From Mycolicibacterium sp. MU0050 (GTDB lineage Bacteria > Actinomycetota > Actinomycetes > Mycobacteriales > Mycobacteriaceae), in contig NZ_OY726395.1 in the NCBI RefSeq assembly GCF_963378085.1, forward strand, positions 4,154,001 to 4,218,000: 64,000 nucleotides of DNA, given 5' to 3'. The notes under the pieces were generated by a model that worked only from the letters and a program-made list of their open reading frames with translations, ran no database searches and had not been told where the DNA came from. The position numbers and the translations under genes were made by a program. Shown here one piece after another: positions 48,736 to 58,380 of this stretch (its first letter is position 1; each line of letters starts with the position of its first letter).

Positions 48736-49419
48736 CTACTCGGCCTCCTTCGACCTGCCCGGCCCCGCCGGTTCCCAGGAGTGCATGGCGGCGTCGATCT
48801 CGTCGTCGTCCAGGGCGGGCACCGGCAACGGATCCTGGTCGTCGCGGCGGCGCATGCCGTCGAGCAGCAGCGCGACGTACCGGCGCCACAGGTCACTGCC
48901 GACGTGCCCGGCGAACTCGCTGACGGTGCCGGCCAACAGGCCGAACAGCGGCATGTCGGTCGACGACATCTCCGGACGCAGATGCCCGTCGGCCTGGGCA
49001 CGCTCGACCAGGCGGCGCAGCACTCCCCTGAGCCGGTCCTGCGCCTCCCGCACCCGGGGCCCGGCGTAGGCCTTGCTGAACGCGATCTCCCGGACGCCGC
49101 GGTCGGTGGCCGTCATCGCGCACATCCTCTGCATGAACCAGGCGAACCCCTCCCAGGAGTCCGGGAACCGCAGCCCCTCCTCCGCGTAGTCCGCCAGCTG
49201 GTGCAGGCCCTCCTCGAAGAGCGCCTCGAGCAGTTCCTCCTTGGTGGAGAAGCGCCGGTAGACGGTGCCCACACCCACTCCGGCGTGGTGGGCGATGTCG
49301 TTGAGGTGGGGTTCCAGACCACGGGTGGCGAACAGTTCGCGCGCCGCCGCCAGGATGCGCTGACGGTTGCGCTCGGCGTCCTTGCGCAGGGGCCGAGCGG
49401 CGGCATCCGGGGAGTCCAT
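48736..49419 (-). CDS. TetR-family regulator of mmpS/mmpL
   Basis: A 227-residue TetR-type regulator with helix-turn-helix HLNDIAHHAGVGVGTVYRRFSTKEEL and a ligand domain. It is divergent from mmpS with 176 bp between, the usual position for regulators of MmpS-MmpL exporters. CACTTAA repeats in the gap are candidate binding sites. The ATG at 49419 is used. Confidence 0.9.
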   Translation of the reverse strand: MDSPDAAARPLRKDAERNRQRILAAARELFATRGLEPHLNDIAHHAGVGVGTVYRRFSTKEELLEALFEEGLHQLADYAEEGLRFPDSWEGFAWFMQRMCAMTATDRGVREIAFSKAYAGPRVREAQDRLRGVLRRLVERAQADGHLRPEMSSTDMPLFGLLAGTVSEFAGHVGSDLWRRYVALLLDGMRRRDDQDPLPVPALDDDEIDAAMHSWEPAGPGRSKEAE

Positions 49420-49442
49420 GCCGCCGAGTGTAATGAGCGTGA

Positions 49443-49472
49443 CACTTAACCGGATTGAACGTATCCACTTAA
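49443..49472. repeat. CACTTAA direct repeats in the tetR-mmpS gap
   Basis: CACTTAA occurs at 49443-49449 and 49466-49472, 23 bp apart, or about two helical turns. AAGTGTGTC at 49496-49504 offers a further inverted half. Candidate TetR binding sites. Confidence 0.4.
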
Positions 49473-49595
49473 TTGGTTAGGTTTTCTCACTAGAAAAGTG
49501 TGTCGGTCGCGTCTGCGGCCGTCTGTCGTTTTAAGGGGCACTTCATTGACTGGCGTCGGCGCGCACTGGGCTGTCCGCACCTCTGGGGTGCACGC

Positions 49596-50021
49596 ATGAT
49601 CAAGGTGCTGCGCCGCCACTGGCTGCCCATTCTGATCGTGTGCGCCATGGCCGCGGGTGCATACACGGTGGCCAACCTCCGCACGGTGTTCGGCTCCAAT
49701 CCGGTGGTCGTGACCCCCGTCGGCGCGGGCATCGCCGAGGACAACGACCCCAAGGTGGTGGTCCTCGAGGTGTTCGGCACCGCCGACTCCGCCGTCATCA
49801 ACTATCTGGACCTCGACGGCAAGCCGCAGCGCGCGCAGGACCCCACGCTGCCCTGGTCGCTCACGATGACCACCACGGCTGCGGCCGCCAACGTCAACCT
49901 GCTGGCCCAGAGCCCCGGCGACAGCATCACCTGCCGGATCACGGTCGACGGCGAGGTCAAGGACGAAAGGACCGCAACCGGCATGAACGCCGAAACGTAC
50001 TGCCTGGTGAAGGCCGCATGA
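49596..50021 (+). CDS. mmpS: MmpS-family membrane protein
   Basis: A 141-residue accessory of an MmpL exporter: one N-terminal helix (about 8-28) and a small beta-sandwich domain outside the membrane with the family pattern [18 protein letters not shown], and a cysteine pair (SITCRIT, AETYCLV). MmpS4/5-type proteins help export siderophores and drugs. ATG at 49596 is preferred over an earlier in-frame GTG, since it places the helix at the N-terminus. The stop overlaps the natural mmpL start (ATGA at 50018). Confidence 0.9.
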   Translation: MIKVLRRHWLPILIVCAMAAGAYTVANLRTVFGSNPVVVTPVGAGIAEDNDPKVVVLEVFGTADSAVINYLDLDGKPQRAQDPTLPWSLTMTTTAAAANVNLLAQSPGDSITCRITVDGEVKDERTATGMNAETYCLVKAA

Positions 50022-52939
50022 GCGCCCCCGTCGAGACCCCCGACATCGGGCCGAGGTGCGCCGCCCCTTCATCCCGCGGTTCATCCGCACCTTCGCCGTC
50101 CCGATCATCCTGGCCTGGGTGGCCATCATCGCGGTGCTCAACAGCGTTGTGCCGCAACTCGATCAGGTCGGCAAGATGCGCGCGGTCTCCATGAGCCCCG
50201 CCGACGCCCCGTCCAAGATCGCCATCAAGCGCGTCGGTGAGGTGTTCGACAAGTACAAGACCTCCAGTTCGGTGATGATCGTCCTCGAGGGCGACGAACC
50301 CCTCGGCGACGAGGCGCACCGCTTCTACGACGACATGGTCGACGGTCTCGAGGCCGACACGAAGCACGTCGAGCACGTCCAGGACTTCTGGGGCGACTCG
50401 CTGACCACCACCGGCGCCCAGAGCGTCGACAACAAGGCCGCCTAAGTGCAGGTCTACATCGCCGGCGAGCAGGGCGAGGCCCTGGCCAACGAGTCGGTGC
50501 ACGCCGTGCGCGACATCGCCTCGGACGAGTTCGCCCCCGACGGTCTGCACGTGTACGTCACCGGTCCCTCGGCGCTGACCGCCGACCAGACCGTCGTCGG
50601 CGACGCCAGCATGAAGACCATCGAACTGGTGACGTTCGCCGTCATCATCGTGATGCTGTTGATCGTCTACCGCTCCGCGATCACCACCGGCATCGTGATG
50701 GTGCTGGTGATGGCCGGGCTGATGTCGGCCCGCGGCATCGTGGCCGTCCTGGGCTACCACCATGTCTTCGGCCTGACCCACGTTCGCCATCAACATGCTG
50801 GTGACGCTGGCCATCGCCGCGGCCACCGACTATGCGATCTTCCTGATCGGCCGCTACCACGAGGCCCGCCGCAAGGGGATGGACCGGGAAGCGGCCTACT
50901 ACGACATGTTCCACGGCACCGCGCACGTGGTGCTGGCCTCGGGTCTGACCATCGCCGGTGCGGCGTCGTGCCTGTACTTCACACGACTGCCCTACTTCCA
51001 CACCATGGGCATCCCGCTGGCCGTCGGCATGCTGATGGTGATCGCGTCGGGCCTGACCCTGGGACCCGCGCTGATCTCGGTGGCCAGCCGATTCGGGAGG
51101 ATCCTGGAACCCAAGCGGATGGGCCAGTCGAAGCTGTGGCACAAGGTCGGCACCTCCACGGTCCGCTGGCCCGGCGCGATCCTGGTGTGCGCCATCATCG
51201 CCGCGCTGGTCGGACTGGTCGCGCTGCCCGGCTACCACACCACCTACAACGACCGGATCTACCTGCCCGAGTCCGTGCCGGCCAACGTCGGCTACGTCGC
51301 CTCCGACCGGCACTTCACGCAGGCGAAGATGAATCCGGACCTGATGCTGATCGAGACCGACCACGACCTGCGCAACCCCGCGGACTTCCTGGTGATCGAC
51401 AAGATCGCCAAAGCCCTTGTGCGCGTTCACGGTATCGCCCAGGTGCAGACCATCACCCGGCCCGACGGCAAGCCCATCGAGCATTCGACGATCCCGTACA
51501 CGCTCGGCCAGAGCGGCAACCTGCAGATCATGAGCAACGACTACACCCGAAACAATCTGGAGAACATGCTCAGGCAGGCCGACGACCTGCAGGTCAGCAT
51601 CGACGCGATGACCGAGATGATGAACATCCAGTCCGATCTCGCCGAGGTCTCGGCGCGGATGGCCGACAAGATGGCCAACACGTCCGACGACATGTCCGAT
51701 GTGCGTGACCATCTCGCGGACTTCGAGGACATCATGCGTCCGATCCGCAACTACCTGTACTGGGAACCGCACTGCTTCAACATCCCGGTCTGCTGGTCCA
51801 TGCGCTCGGTGTTCGACGCGCTCGACGGGCTGAACACCATGTCCGACGACTTCCAGGACCTGGTGCCGGAGATGCGCCGCATGGCCGAACTGATGCCGCG
51901 GATGGTGTCCGTCATGCCGGCGCAGATCCAGTCGATGAAGCACCAGAAGGAGATCCTGCTCAACCAGTACGCCTCGCAGAAGGCGCAGCAGGATCTGGCG
52001 ATGTCCCTGCAGGAGGACATGACCGCGATGGGTGACGCGTTCGACGCGGCACTCAACGACGACTCGTTCTACCTGCCGCCGGAGGCGTTCACCAACGCCG
52101 ACTTCATCGAGGGCATGGACAACTTCATCTCCCCCGACGGCAAGTCTGTGCGGTTCACCATCACCCACCAGGGCGATCCCCTGACGCCGGAAGGCATCTC
52201 GCGGATCGAACCGCTCAAGGTCGCCGCCGCGGACGCCATCAAGGGCACCCCGTGGGAGGGCGCGACGATCTACCTGGGCGGTACCGCGGCCACCTACGCC
52301 GACCTCCAACTGGGCGCCAACTACGACCTGCTGATCGTCGCGTGCGCCGCGCTGATTCTGATCTTCATCATCATGATGGTGCTCACCCGCGCCATCGCGG
52401 CGGCCGGCGTCATCGTCGGCACCGTGGTGCTCAGCCTGGCCGCCTCCTTCGGTCTCTCGGTGCTGTTGTGGCAGCACATCGTCGGCATCCCGCTGCACTG
52501 GATGGTGTTGCCGATGTCGGTCATCGTGTTGCTGGCCGTGGGCGCGGACTACAACCTGCTGCTGGTCTCCCGCATGAAGGAGGAGGTCCACGCGGGCATC
52601 AACACCGGCATCCTGCGCTCCATGGTGGGCACCGGTTCGGTGGTGACGGCCGCCGGCCTGGTGTTCGCGTTCACCATGATGTCGATGGCGGTCAGCAAGC
52701 TGATCATCATCGGCCAGGTGGGCACCGCCATCGGCCTGGGCCTGCTGTTCGACACGCTGGTGGTGCGGTCGTTGATGACCCCGTCCATCGCGTCGCTGCT
52801 GGGCCGCTGGTTCTGGTGGCCGCAGCGGGTGCGCCCGCGCCCGGTGCCCAGCCCGTGGCCCAAGCCCACGGCCCCCTCCGAGTCCCCCGAGCCTGAGGGC
52901 CAGCCCGAAGTGTCGTCTTCGGAGTCCGTCCCGAGCTGA
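50018..52939 (+). pseudogene. mmpL: mmpL exporter gene with up to three lesions
   Basis: An RND exporter of the MmpL4/5 type, about 970 codons if repaired. The ATG at 50018 overlaps the mmpS stop, but its frame must shift near 50055 to reach [15 protein letters not shown] (a lost G in a short G-run would explain it). At 50443-50445 a TAA stands where relatives have a tyrosine (KAA-stop-VQVYIAGEQG). An extra C in the run at 50777-50779 breaks GLTTFAINML. From 50795 to the stop the frame is intact (714 residues) with the late [11 protein letters not shown] motif. The original would have exported a lipid or siderophore-like cargo with MmpS. Initiation at GTG 50056 would avoid only the first lesion. 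Confidence 0.85.
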
Positions 52940-52996
52940 TTTAGGCTGGCCCGCAGTGCAATCGCCAGTCATCGGGAGGTCTCCGCGAGGAAGTCA

Positions 52997-53290
52997 TTGC
53001 AGCGCTTGGCCGTCGGCGCGGTGGCGGCCGCCGCTCCGCTGATGTTCCCCACCCTCGTGACGCCGGGCGTCGCCTCCGCCGAGTGCGCGCCCGGCGAGTG
53101 GTGGGATCCCGTCGCCAACCGGTGCCAGCCGCCGCTGGTGCCCAACTGCGAGAACGGCTGGTGGGATCCGGGGGCCCGCACCTGCCGCCCGCCGGTCTCG
53201 ACCACCCCGCTGGGCTGCCTCGACGGCTGGTGGTGGGATCCGATCGAGAACGTGTGCCGGCCGCCGCTGTTCGGGCCGCAGGCGTTCTAG
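52997..53290 (+). CDS. Small secreted WWDP-repeat cysteine protein
   Basis: A 97-residue exported protein with a signal peptide cut after ASA (28). The mature part has three copies of C-x3-4-WWDP-x4-C-x-PP (cysteines 30/43, 51/63, 74/87), the third with an extra tryptophan. Six cysteines could form three disulfides. I know no function for it; a compact, aromatic-rich surface suggests binding. A TTG start at 52997 is favoured by GAGGAAG five bases upstream, as no ATG or GTG lies in frame. Confidence 0.7.
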   Translation: MQRLAVGAVAAAAPLMFPTLVTPGVASAECAPGEWWDPVANRCQPPLVPNCENGWWDPGARTCRPPVSTTPLGCLDGWWWDPIENVCRPPLFGPQAF

Positions 53291-53316
53291 CCGCGGGGTG
53301 AATTGCGGGGCCCATG

Positions 53317-53329
53317 GCGGGCAGCCCGC
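53317..53329. terminator. Small hairpin between convergent genes
   Basis: GCGGGC-A-GCCCGC between the secreted-protein gene and the convergent SDR gene; no T-tract. Confidence 0.3.
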
Positions 53330-53345
53330 ACGCAAACGGGCGCGG

Positions 53346-54167
53346 TCAGCCGATGCCGCGGAACATGACGTCCTGCAGCCGACTCGGCACGTCTCGCAAC
53401 TGGATCAGCGGACTGAGCCGCTTGGGTAGCGTGACGTACCGAGCCTGCCGTTCGACACCCGCTACAACTGCCATCGCCACATCCGCGGGGGTGATCTTCG
53501 GCAGTGCTCGCATGCGCGCAAACCTCTCCGAGACGGCCGCGATGACCGGTGACTCGCGCGCGTCTTCCATCAGGCGGGTGCCTGCGATCTCCCCCAGCGT
53601 CGCGAGCGTCATCCCGACGGCAGCGTTCTTCATCTGCAGTTCTCGCTGGACACCGATCGTGTAGTGGTGCAGCGCAGCCTTACTCGCTCCGTACACCGCC
53701 AGGTGGGGAACCGCGGCCACTCCTGCCAGTGACGAGATGTTGACGATGTGACCGTATCCCCGGTCGAGCATCCCAGGCAGCGCCTGACGGGTCAGCTCCA
53801 TCGGAGCGACCGAGTTGACCGTCATGAGACGCTCGACATCGCCTCCTGCATGTGAGTCCACCTCGCTGGTGATGGCGATGGCTGCGTTGTTGATGAGGAC
53901 GTCGACAGTGCCGGCCGCATCCTCGACTTTTGCGAGCGCAACGCCCACCTCCGCGACTTCGGCCAGATCGGCCTGCACACATGCACCCCCAACCCGGCTG
54001 GCGACCTCTTGCAGACGCCGGCCATCACGTCCGAGAACGGTCACCCTGGCGCCGCGCCGCGCGAACTCGAGCGCAATCTCGGCGCCGATCCCGTGGGATC
54101 CACCGGTGACAAGCACGTGCCGATCGCGGATCCTCACGCCCGACCCCGCGGATCGCGGTTCCGGCAC
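53346..54167 (-). CDS. Short-chain dehydrogenase/reductase
   Basis: A 273-residue classical SDR: the cofactor loop TGGSHGIG, an NNAA motif, catalytic serine in NISSLAG, and the YxxxK pair in YGASKAA. It is probably NADP(H)-dependent, given the basic residues after the second strand (GRDGRR). It is the last gene of the minus-strand set acyl-CoA dehydrogenase, GntR, SDR. The AT-rich 229-bp gap to gntR suggests its own promoter. The substrate is unknown. Confidence 0.88.
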   Translation of the reverse strand: MPEPRSAGSGVRIRDRHVLVTGGSHGIGAEIALEFARRGARVTVLGRDGRRLQEVASRVGGACVQADLAEVAEVGVALAKVEDAAGTVDVLINNAAIAITSEVDSHAGGDVERLMTVNSVAPMELTRQALPGMLDRGYGHIVNISSLAGVAAVPHLAVYGASKAALHHYTIGVQRELQMKNAAVGMTLATLGEIAGTRLMEDARESPVIAAVSERFARMRALPKITPADVAMAVVAGVERQARYVTLPKRLSPLIQLRDVPSRLQDVMFRGIG

Positions 54168-54282
54168 CCGGAGTCAGGGCTGGACATCGATTTCATCAGC
54201 GTGAGTTCTCCTCATCTCGGGGAAATGCATCCCCACCCCGTCGCCACACCGGCCGGATCGCCGCATACTAAAATAATCGCTG

Positions 54283-54299
54283 TATTATAGCTCGTAATA
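54283..54299. promoter_or_regulatory. AT-rich inverted repeat upstream of the SDR gene
   Basis: TATTA-N7-TAATA in the unusually AT-rich 54270-54370 stretch between gntR and the SDR gene. It may be a GntR-family site or the SDR promoter. Nothing else is recognised in the 229-bp gap. Confidence 0.35.
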
Positions 54300-54396
54300 T
54301 GCTCTCATGGTAGGCACCAAACATCGCCAGGTCGGCTACCAGCGGCGGATAACGATGGATAATTAAACGATCAGGTGATCGCAGTCTGGGGCGCCT

Positions 54397-55140
54397 TCAC
54401 CTGGCCTCGCGCCGAAGAGTCACACGGTAGGTGTAGGCCTCGGGCAGGAAATGGCTCACCGCCAGTTCAACGGCGGTTCCACTGGAGTCGAGGTAGGTCC
54501 GGTCGACGCGGAGTACCGGCTGACCGACCGCGCAACCCAGCTGACCCGCCAAGAACTCTGATGCCGCTGTCGCGGTTATCGACTGGGCGCACTCGACGAT
54601 CGGATGCTTCAGATGCGGTTCCAGCAACCCGATCATCGTGTAGGAACTGAGTGCTCCCTGCTTCAACTCAGGGGCGTCGGACACGAGCCTGGCGATGCCC
54701 TCGGGCCACGACACGGCGGTCACCACGAACGGGACGCCGTCGTGGAACCGCCGAAACACGACTCGATAAACCACATCGGTCTCCAGTCGCAATCGCCCGG
54801 CGGCTTCGAGGTCGACTCGGCGTGAGGGTGCCTCGAGCACCTCCATATCGGTGTCGGCGGAGAGGTTCATCAAGTCCTCGATGGACCCGAGTTGGCGTAG
54901 ATAGCGACCACCGGTTTCAGTGGCGAAGGTACCGCGACCGGGAACTCGATAGACAACACCGTCGGCGACGAGCTCCAGAAAGGCACGGCGCACGGTCTGC
55001 CTGCTGATTCCGTGCGTCCTGGCCAGTTCAGCCTCAGTAGGTAGGCGCACTCCGTCTCGGAACTCACCGTTGGCGATCTGCGACCGCAACTGTGCGGCCA
55101 ACGCCTTATAGGCGGGTTGCGCGCCGTCCAGCATGCCCAT
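54397..55140 (-). CDS. GntR-family regulator with UTRA domain
   Basis: A 247-residue HutC-type GntR regulator: winged helix (TEAELARTHGISRQTVRRAF) in residues 10-75 and a UTRA effector domain from about 95 (ending LAVSHFLPEAYTYRVTLRRE). It lies 34 bp after the broken acyl-CoA dehydrogenase gene and probably controls the divergent catabolic genes at 56506 onward. The effector may be a CoA ester or acid of that pathway. Confidence 0.88.
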   Translation of the reverse strand: MGMLDGAQPAYKALAAQLRSQIANGEFRDGVRLPTEAELARTHGISRQTVRRAFLELVADGVVYRVPGRGTFATETGGRYLRQLGSIEDLMNLSADTDMEVLEAPSRRVDLEAAGRLRLETDVVYRVVFRRFHDGVPFVVTAVSWPEGIARLVSDAPELKQGALSSYTMIGLLEPHLKHPIVECAQSITATAASEFLAGQLGCAVGQPVLRVDRTYLDSSGTAVELAVSHFLPEAYTYRVTLRREAR

Positions 55141-55174
55141 CGCACGCGATGCTATCGCGTGGAGGCATCCCTTT

Positions 55175-56326
55175 TCAGATGCCGCCCCGAGACACCAGCT
55201 GCGATGCGATGACGTTGCGCTGAATCTCGTTGGTCCCCTCCCCGACGATCATCAGCGGGGCGTCGCGGAAGTAGCGCTCCACGTCGTATTCGGTCGAGTA
55301 CCCGTAGCCGCCGTGGATACGCACGGCGTTGAGCGCAATCTCCATGGCCACCTCGGACGCATAGAGTTTGGCCATGCCGGCCTCCATGTCGCAGCGATCC
55401 CCGCTGTCGTATCTTTCGGCCGCATACCAGGTCAACTGCCGGGCGGCGGTCAGTTTGGTCGCCATCTCGGCGAGGTAATTGCCAATCGACTGATGCATCC
55501 AGATCGGCTGACCGAAGCTCTCCCGCTGCTGCGCATAGGCCAGGGAGTCCTCCAGAGCGGCGGTTGCCACTCCCAGAGCCCGAGCGGCCACCTGGATTCG
55601 CCCAGTCTCCAGGCCCTTCATCATCTGGGCAAAGCCCCTGCCCGGCACCGCACCGAGGATCGCCGACGCAGGGACGCGATACCCGTCGAAGGACACCTCA
55701 CACGACTCAACGCCCTTGTAGCCCAGTTTGGGCAGGTCCCGCGATACCGTCAGCCCCGGCCCGTGTTCGACAAGCACTATCGAGATGCCCCTGTGTTTGG
55801 GCACGGCCGCCGGATCGGTCTTGCACAGCAGCGCGATCAGTGCCGACCGGCGGGCATTCGAAATCCATGTCTTGGCACCGGCAATCACCAGGTCGTCACC
55901 ATCAGCGCGAGCCACTGTCGTCATCGCCTGCAGGTCTGATCCACCACCGGGCTCCGTAAGGGCCATCGTGGCCCTGATCTCCCCCGTGGCCATCCCCGGA
56001 AGGTACCTGCGTTTCTGCTCCTCGGTCCCGAACAGCGTGAGCAGCTTTGCGACCACGGTGTGGCCCCCCATCGCGCCGGCCAGGCTCATCCATCCGCGCG
56101 CGAGCTCCTGCGTCACCTGCGCATAGCACGGCATGGACACCGGGGCACCCCCATAAGCCTCCGGTACCGCCAGTCCATAGATCCCGATCTACTTCATCTG
56201 GTCGATCCACAGCTCGGGATACTCGTTTGCGTGCTCGACAGCCTGCACGCTCGGCTTCACATCCCGATCGACGAAAGCCCGCACCGTCTCGACGAGAAAC
56301 GACTCCTCGGCATTCAGCTTGCTCAT
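55175..56326 (-). pseudogene. Acyl-CoA dehydrogenase with an in-frame stop
   Basis: Reading from ATG 56326 gives the N-terminal domain of an acyl-CoA dehydrogenase, with a TAG at 56189-56191 after 45 codons. Reading continues without any frame change into IGIYGLAVPEAYGG and the rest: ALTEPGGGSD (FAD site), SNARRSALIAL, and the C-terminal helix bundle with GRIQVAARALGVA and GGYGYSTEYDVERYFRDA. A glutamate codon (GAG) is the likely original. The intact protein would be 383 residues and would desaturate a short or branched acyl-CoA. An internal ATG at 56140 could give a truncated 321-residue product lacking part of the N-domain. The gene heads the minus-strand unit with gntR. Confidence 0.85.
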
Positions 56327-56373
56327 CAACCCACCTACGCATCACGGCCCAACGAGCCAGTTCCCGGACTTTA

Positions 56374-56468
56374 TACGGCCATAGTTGCCAAGGGATCACC
56401 TGCCAGTCAAGCGAAGTGCTCATATAGGTTGGAATATCCACTGATAGCATCTCCCCGATATGGCCGTA
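56374..56468. repeat. 10-bp inverted repeat in a divergent promoter
   Basis: TACGGCCATA (56374-56383) and its exact complement TATGGCCGTA (56459-56468) bracket the centre of the 179-bp region between the acyl-CoA dehydrogenase and citE-like genes. They probably mark paired regulator sites, one at each promoter. Confidence 0.5.
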
Positions 56469-56505
56469 CATTTTGACCACTGCGCTGACCAGGGGGCTTG
56501 ATCTC

Positions 56506-57351
56506 ATGCACACTGTCCGTCGCCGAGCGGTGCTGGTTGCACCCGCGTCCGACGAACACAAGGCACGTAAGGCCTTGGCATCATCGGCAGACGAAGTCGT
56601 CCTCGATCTCGAGGACGCGGTGACCCCCGACAACAAGGCGACCGCCCGCGCCACCGCCGCGTCCCTCGTCGCCGAGTTCGGCGGAAAGAGGTTGGTTTCA
56701 GTCCGCATCAACGGGTTCAACACCGAGTGGGTTCACGACGACTTGTCCGCCTGCGCGCAGATGGGGCCCGCTCTGGCGACGGTGGTCCTCCCCAAAGCCG
56801 AAACGCCAGCCGAATTGGCCGAAGCCGACGGTCTCCTCGGTGATTCAGCCACCCGGCTACAGGCTCTGGTCGAAACACCCACCGGCGTCCGCGACATCGC
56901 AGCGCTCTGCTCGACCACTGCCCGATTGGACGCGGTGATCATCGGATATGCCGACCTCGGAGCGAGCCTGGGCCGAGACCCGAAATCGCCCAGCGGCGTA
57001 TGGCATCCCATCCAGGAGACAGTGTTGATCGCAGCACGCGCCGCGGGTATCTCAGTGATCGACGGACCGCACCTCACGATCGTCGACGACGAACACTTTC
57101 GAGCCGCAAAAGTCTGGGCCTGCACTCTCGGATTCGACGGCACATGGGTCCTTCACCCGAATCAGATCGCCTCAGCCACCCAGATCTTCACCCCCGATCC
57201 CACGGCCCTTGGGGAAGCCCGACGCGCGCTGGCGGCAATGCACGAGGCCACGCAGAGAGGCGCCGGCGCAGTCCAGTTGGATAGCCGGATGCTCGATGCA
57301 GCACTCGTATCTTCAGCACGACGACTCTTGGCGAAAGCGGGCGAGCAATGA
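56506..57351 (+). CDS. CitE-like lyase (citramalyl/malyl-CoA lyase type)
   Basis: A 281-residue HpcH/HpaI-CitE TIM-barrel lyase that splits a 3-hydroxyacyl-CoA such as citramalyl-CoA or malyl-CoA. Seen: the early RRAVLVAPASDEHKARKAL, the metal-binding DEVVLDLEDAV, the acidic ligand in LQALVETPTGVRD, and the late GTWVLHPNQI. ATG at 56506 gives the normal N-terminus; an upstream TTG in frame is unlikely. It overlaps the MaoC gene (ATGA). With a MaoC hydratase and CoA-transferase next to it, it resembles Ccl of bacterial itaconate degradation. Confidence 0.88.
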   Translation: MHTVRRRAVLVAPASDEHKARKALASSADEVVLDLEDAVTPDNKATARATAASLVAEFGGKRLVSVRINGFNTEWVHDDLSACAQMGPALATVVLPKAETPAELAEADGLLGDSATRLQALVETPTGVRDIAALCSTTARLDAVIIGYADLGASLGRDPKSPSGVWHPIQETVLIAARAAGISVIDGPHLTIVDDEHFRAAKVWACTLGFDGTWVLHPNQIASATQIFTPDPTALGEARRALAAMHEATQRGAGAVQLDSRMLDAALVSSARRLLAKAGEQ

Positions 57352-58346
57352 CCACACCCACGCCCGTCGGTGGGCCCTACTTCGACGAACTCCACCATGG
57401 GATGAAGTTCGACGACGCTCCATCCGTGACACTGACCAACGGCTTGGCCGCCGTGCATCAGGCAGTTGTCGGCGACCGGCTGCGACTGCCACTCGACGCG
57501 CACCTCTCGCACCGCATTACCGGGCACGACAAACCCGTTGCCCATCCGGGTCTGGTCGCCGACCTTGCCATCGGCCAGTCCACCCTGGCGACTCACCACG
57601 TCAAAGCGAATCTGTTCTACCGCGGACTGCGGTTCCTTCGCTACCCCCACATCGGTGACACACTGGCGACTGTGACTGAGGTCGTCGGCCTTCGAGAGAA
57701 CTCGCCCAAACCCGGCCGCGCGCCGACAGGGCTTGCCGCACTGCGGATGACGACTCGGGACCAGGAGGGCAGGCCTATCCTCGACTTCTACCGATGCGCC
57801 ATGCTGCCGCTTTCGGATGCTCCAGACCCCAACCGCACGAGACACACCGACGATCTGACAACCATCGGACCCAGCAAGCCCGCACCACCTGTCATTCCCC
57901 CCTGGGATCTCCGCGCTCTGCGCGACAGTACCCCCGGCACCGTGTTCTCCACCGATCTGGTCGGCCAGATCTTCACCTCCAGCGGCGATGTCGTATCCAG
58001 CGCACCCGAACTGGCACGACTCACGCTCAACATCGCTGCCACTCATCACGACAGTCGAGTCGGTGCCGCGGGCCGACTGGTCTACGGCGGGCACACGATA
58101 GGCATCGCCCTCGCACAGGCATCGCGCGCACTGCCCAATCTGGCGACCGTCCTGGCATGGGATTCCTGCGACCACACCGGGCCCGTCCACGAGGGCGACA
58201 CCCTGATCAGCCGACTGTCTGTTCTAGCAGCTGATCCGCTCGCCGAGGGCGGAGCGCTCAGGCTGCGTTCGGTGGTCTCTGCGATCGACGCGGAGGGCAA
58301 CTCCCACGAGGTCCTCGACTGGCTTTTCTGGGCACTGCTGCCATGA
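57348..58346 (+). CDS. MaoC-type hydratase (itaconyl/mesaconyl-CoA hydratase-like)
   Basis: A 332-residue double hot-dog protein of the MaoC family. Two halves are visible: FDELHHGMKFDDAPSVTLT... in the first, and VFSTDLVGQIFTSSGDV...RLVYGGHTIGIALAQA in the second, the latter with the typical GG-H-x-G helix start. Relatives hydrate itaconyl-CoA to citramalyl-CoA or mesaconyl-CoA to methylmalyl-CoA. It is coupled to the lyase by an ATGA overlap, which supports consecutive hydration and cleavage. Confidence 0.82.
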   Translation: MTTPTPVGGPYFDELHHGMKFDDAPSVTLTNGLAAVHQAVVGDRLRLPLDAHLSHRITGHDKPVAHPGLVADLAIGQSTLATHHVKANLFYRGLRFLRYPHIGDTLATVTEVVGLRENSPKPGRAPTGLAALRMTTRDQEGRPILDFYRCAMLPLSDAPDPNRTRHTDDLTTIGPSKPAPPVIPPWDLRALRDSTPGTVFSTDLVGQIFTSSGDVVSSAPELARLTLNIAATHHDSRVGAAGRLVYGGHTIGIALAQASRALPNLATVLAWDSCDHTGPVHEGDTLISRLSVLAADPLAEGGALRLRSVVSAIDAEGNSHEVLDWLFWALLP

Positions 58347-58380
58347 GCGCACAACGTTGCACAACGGATCGGACACACTG

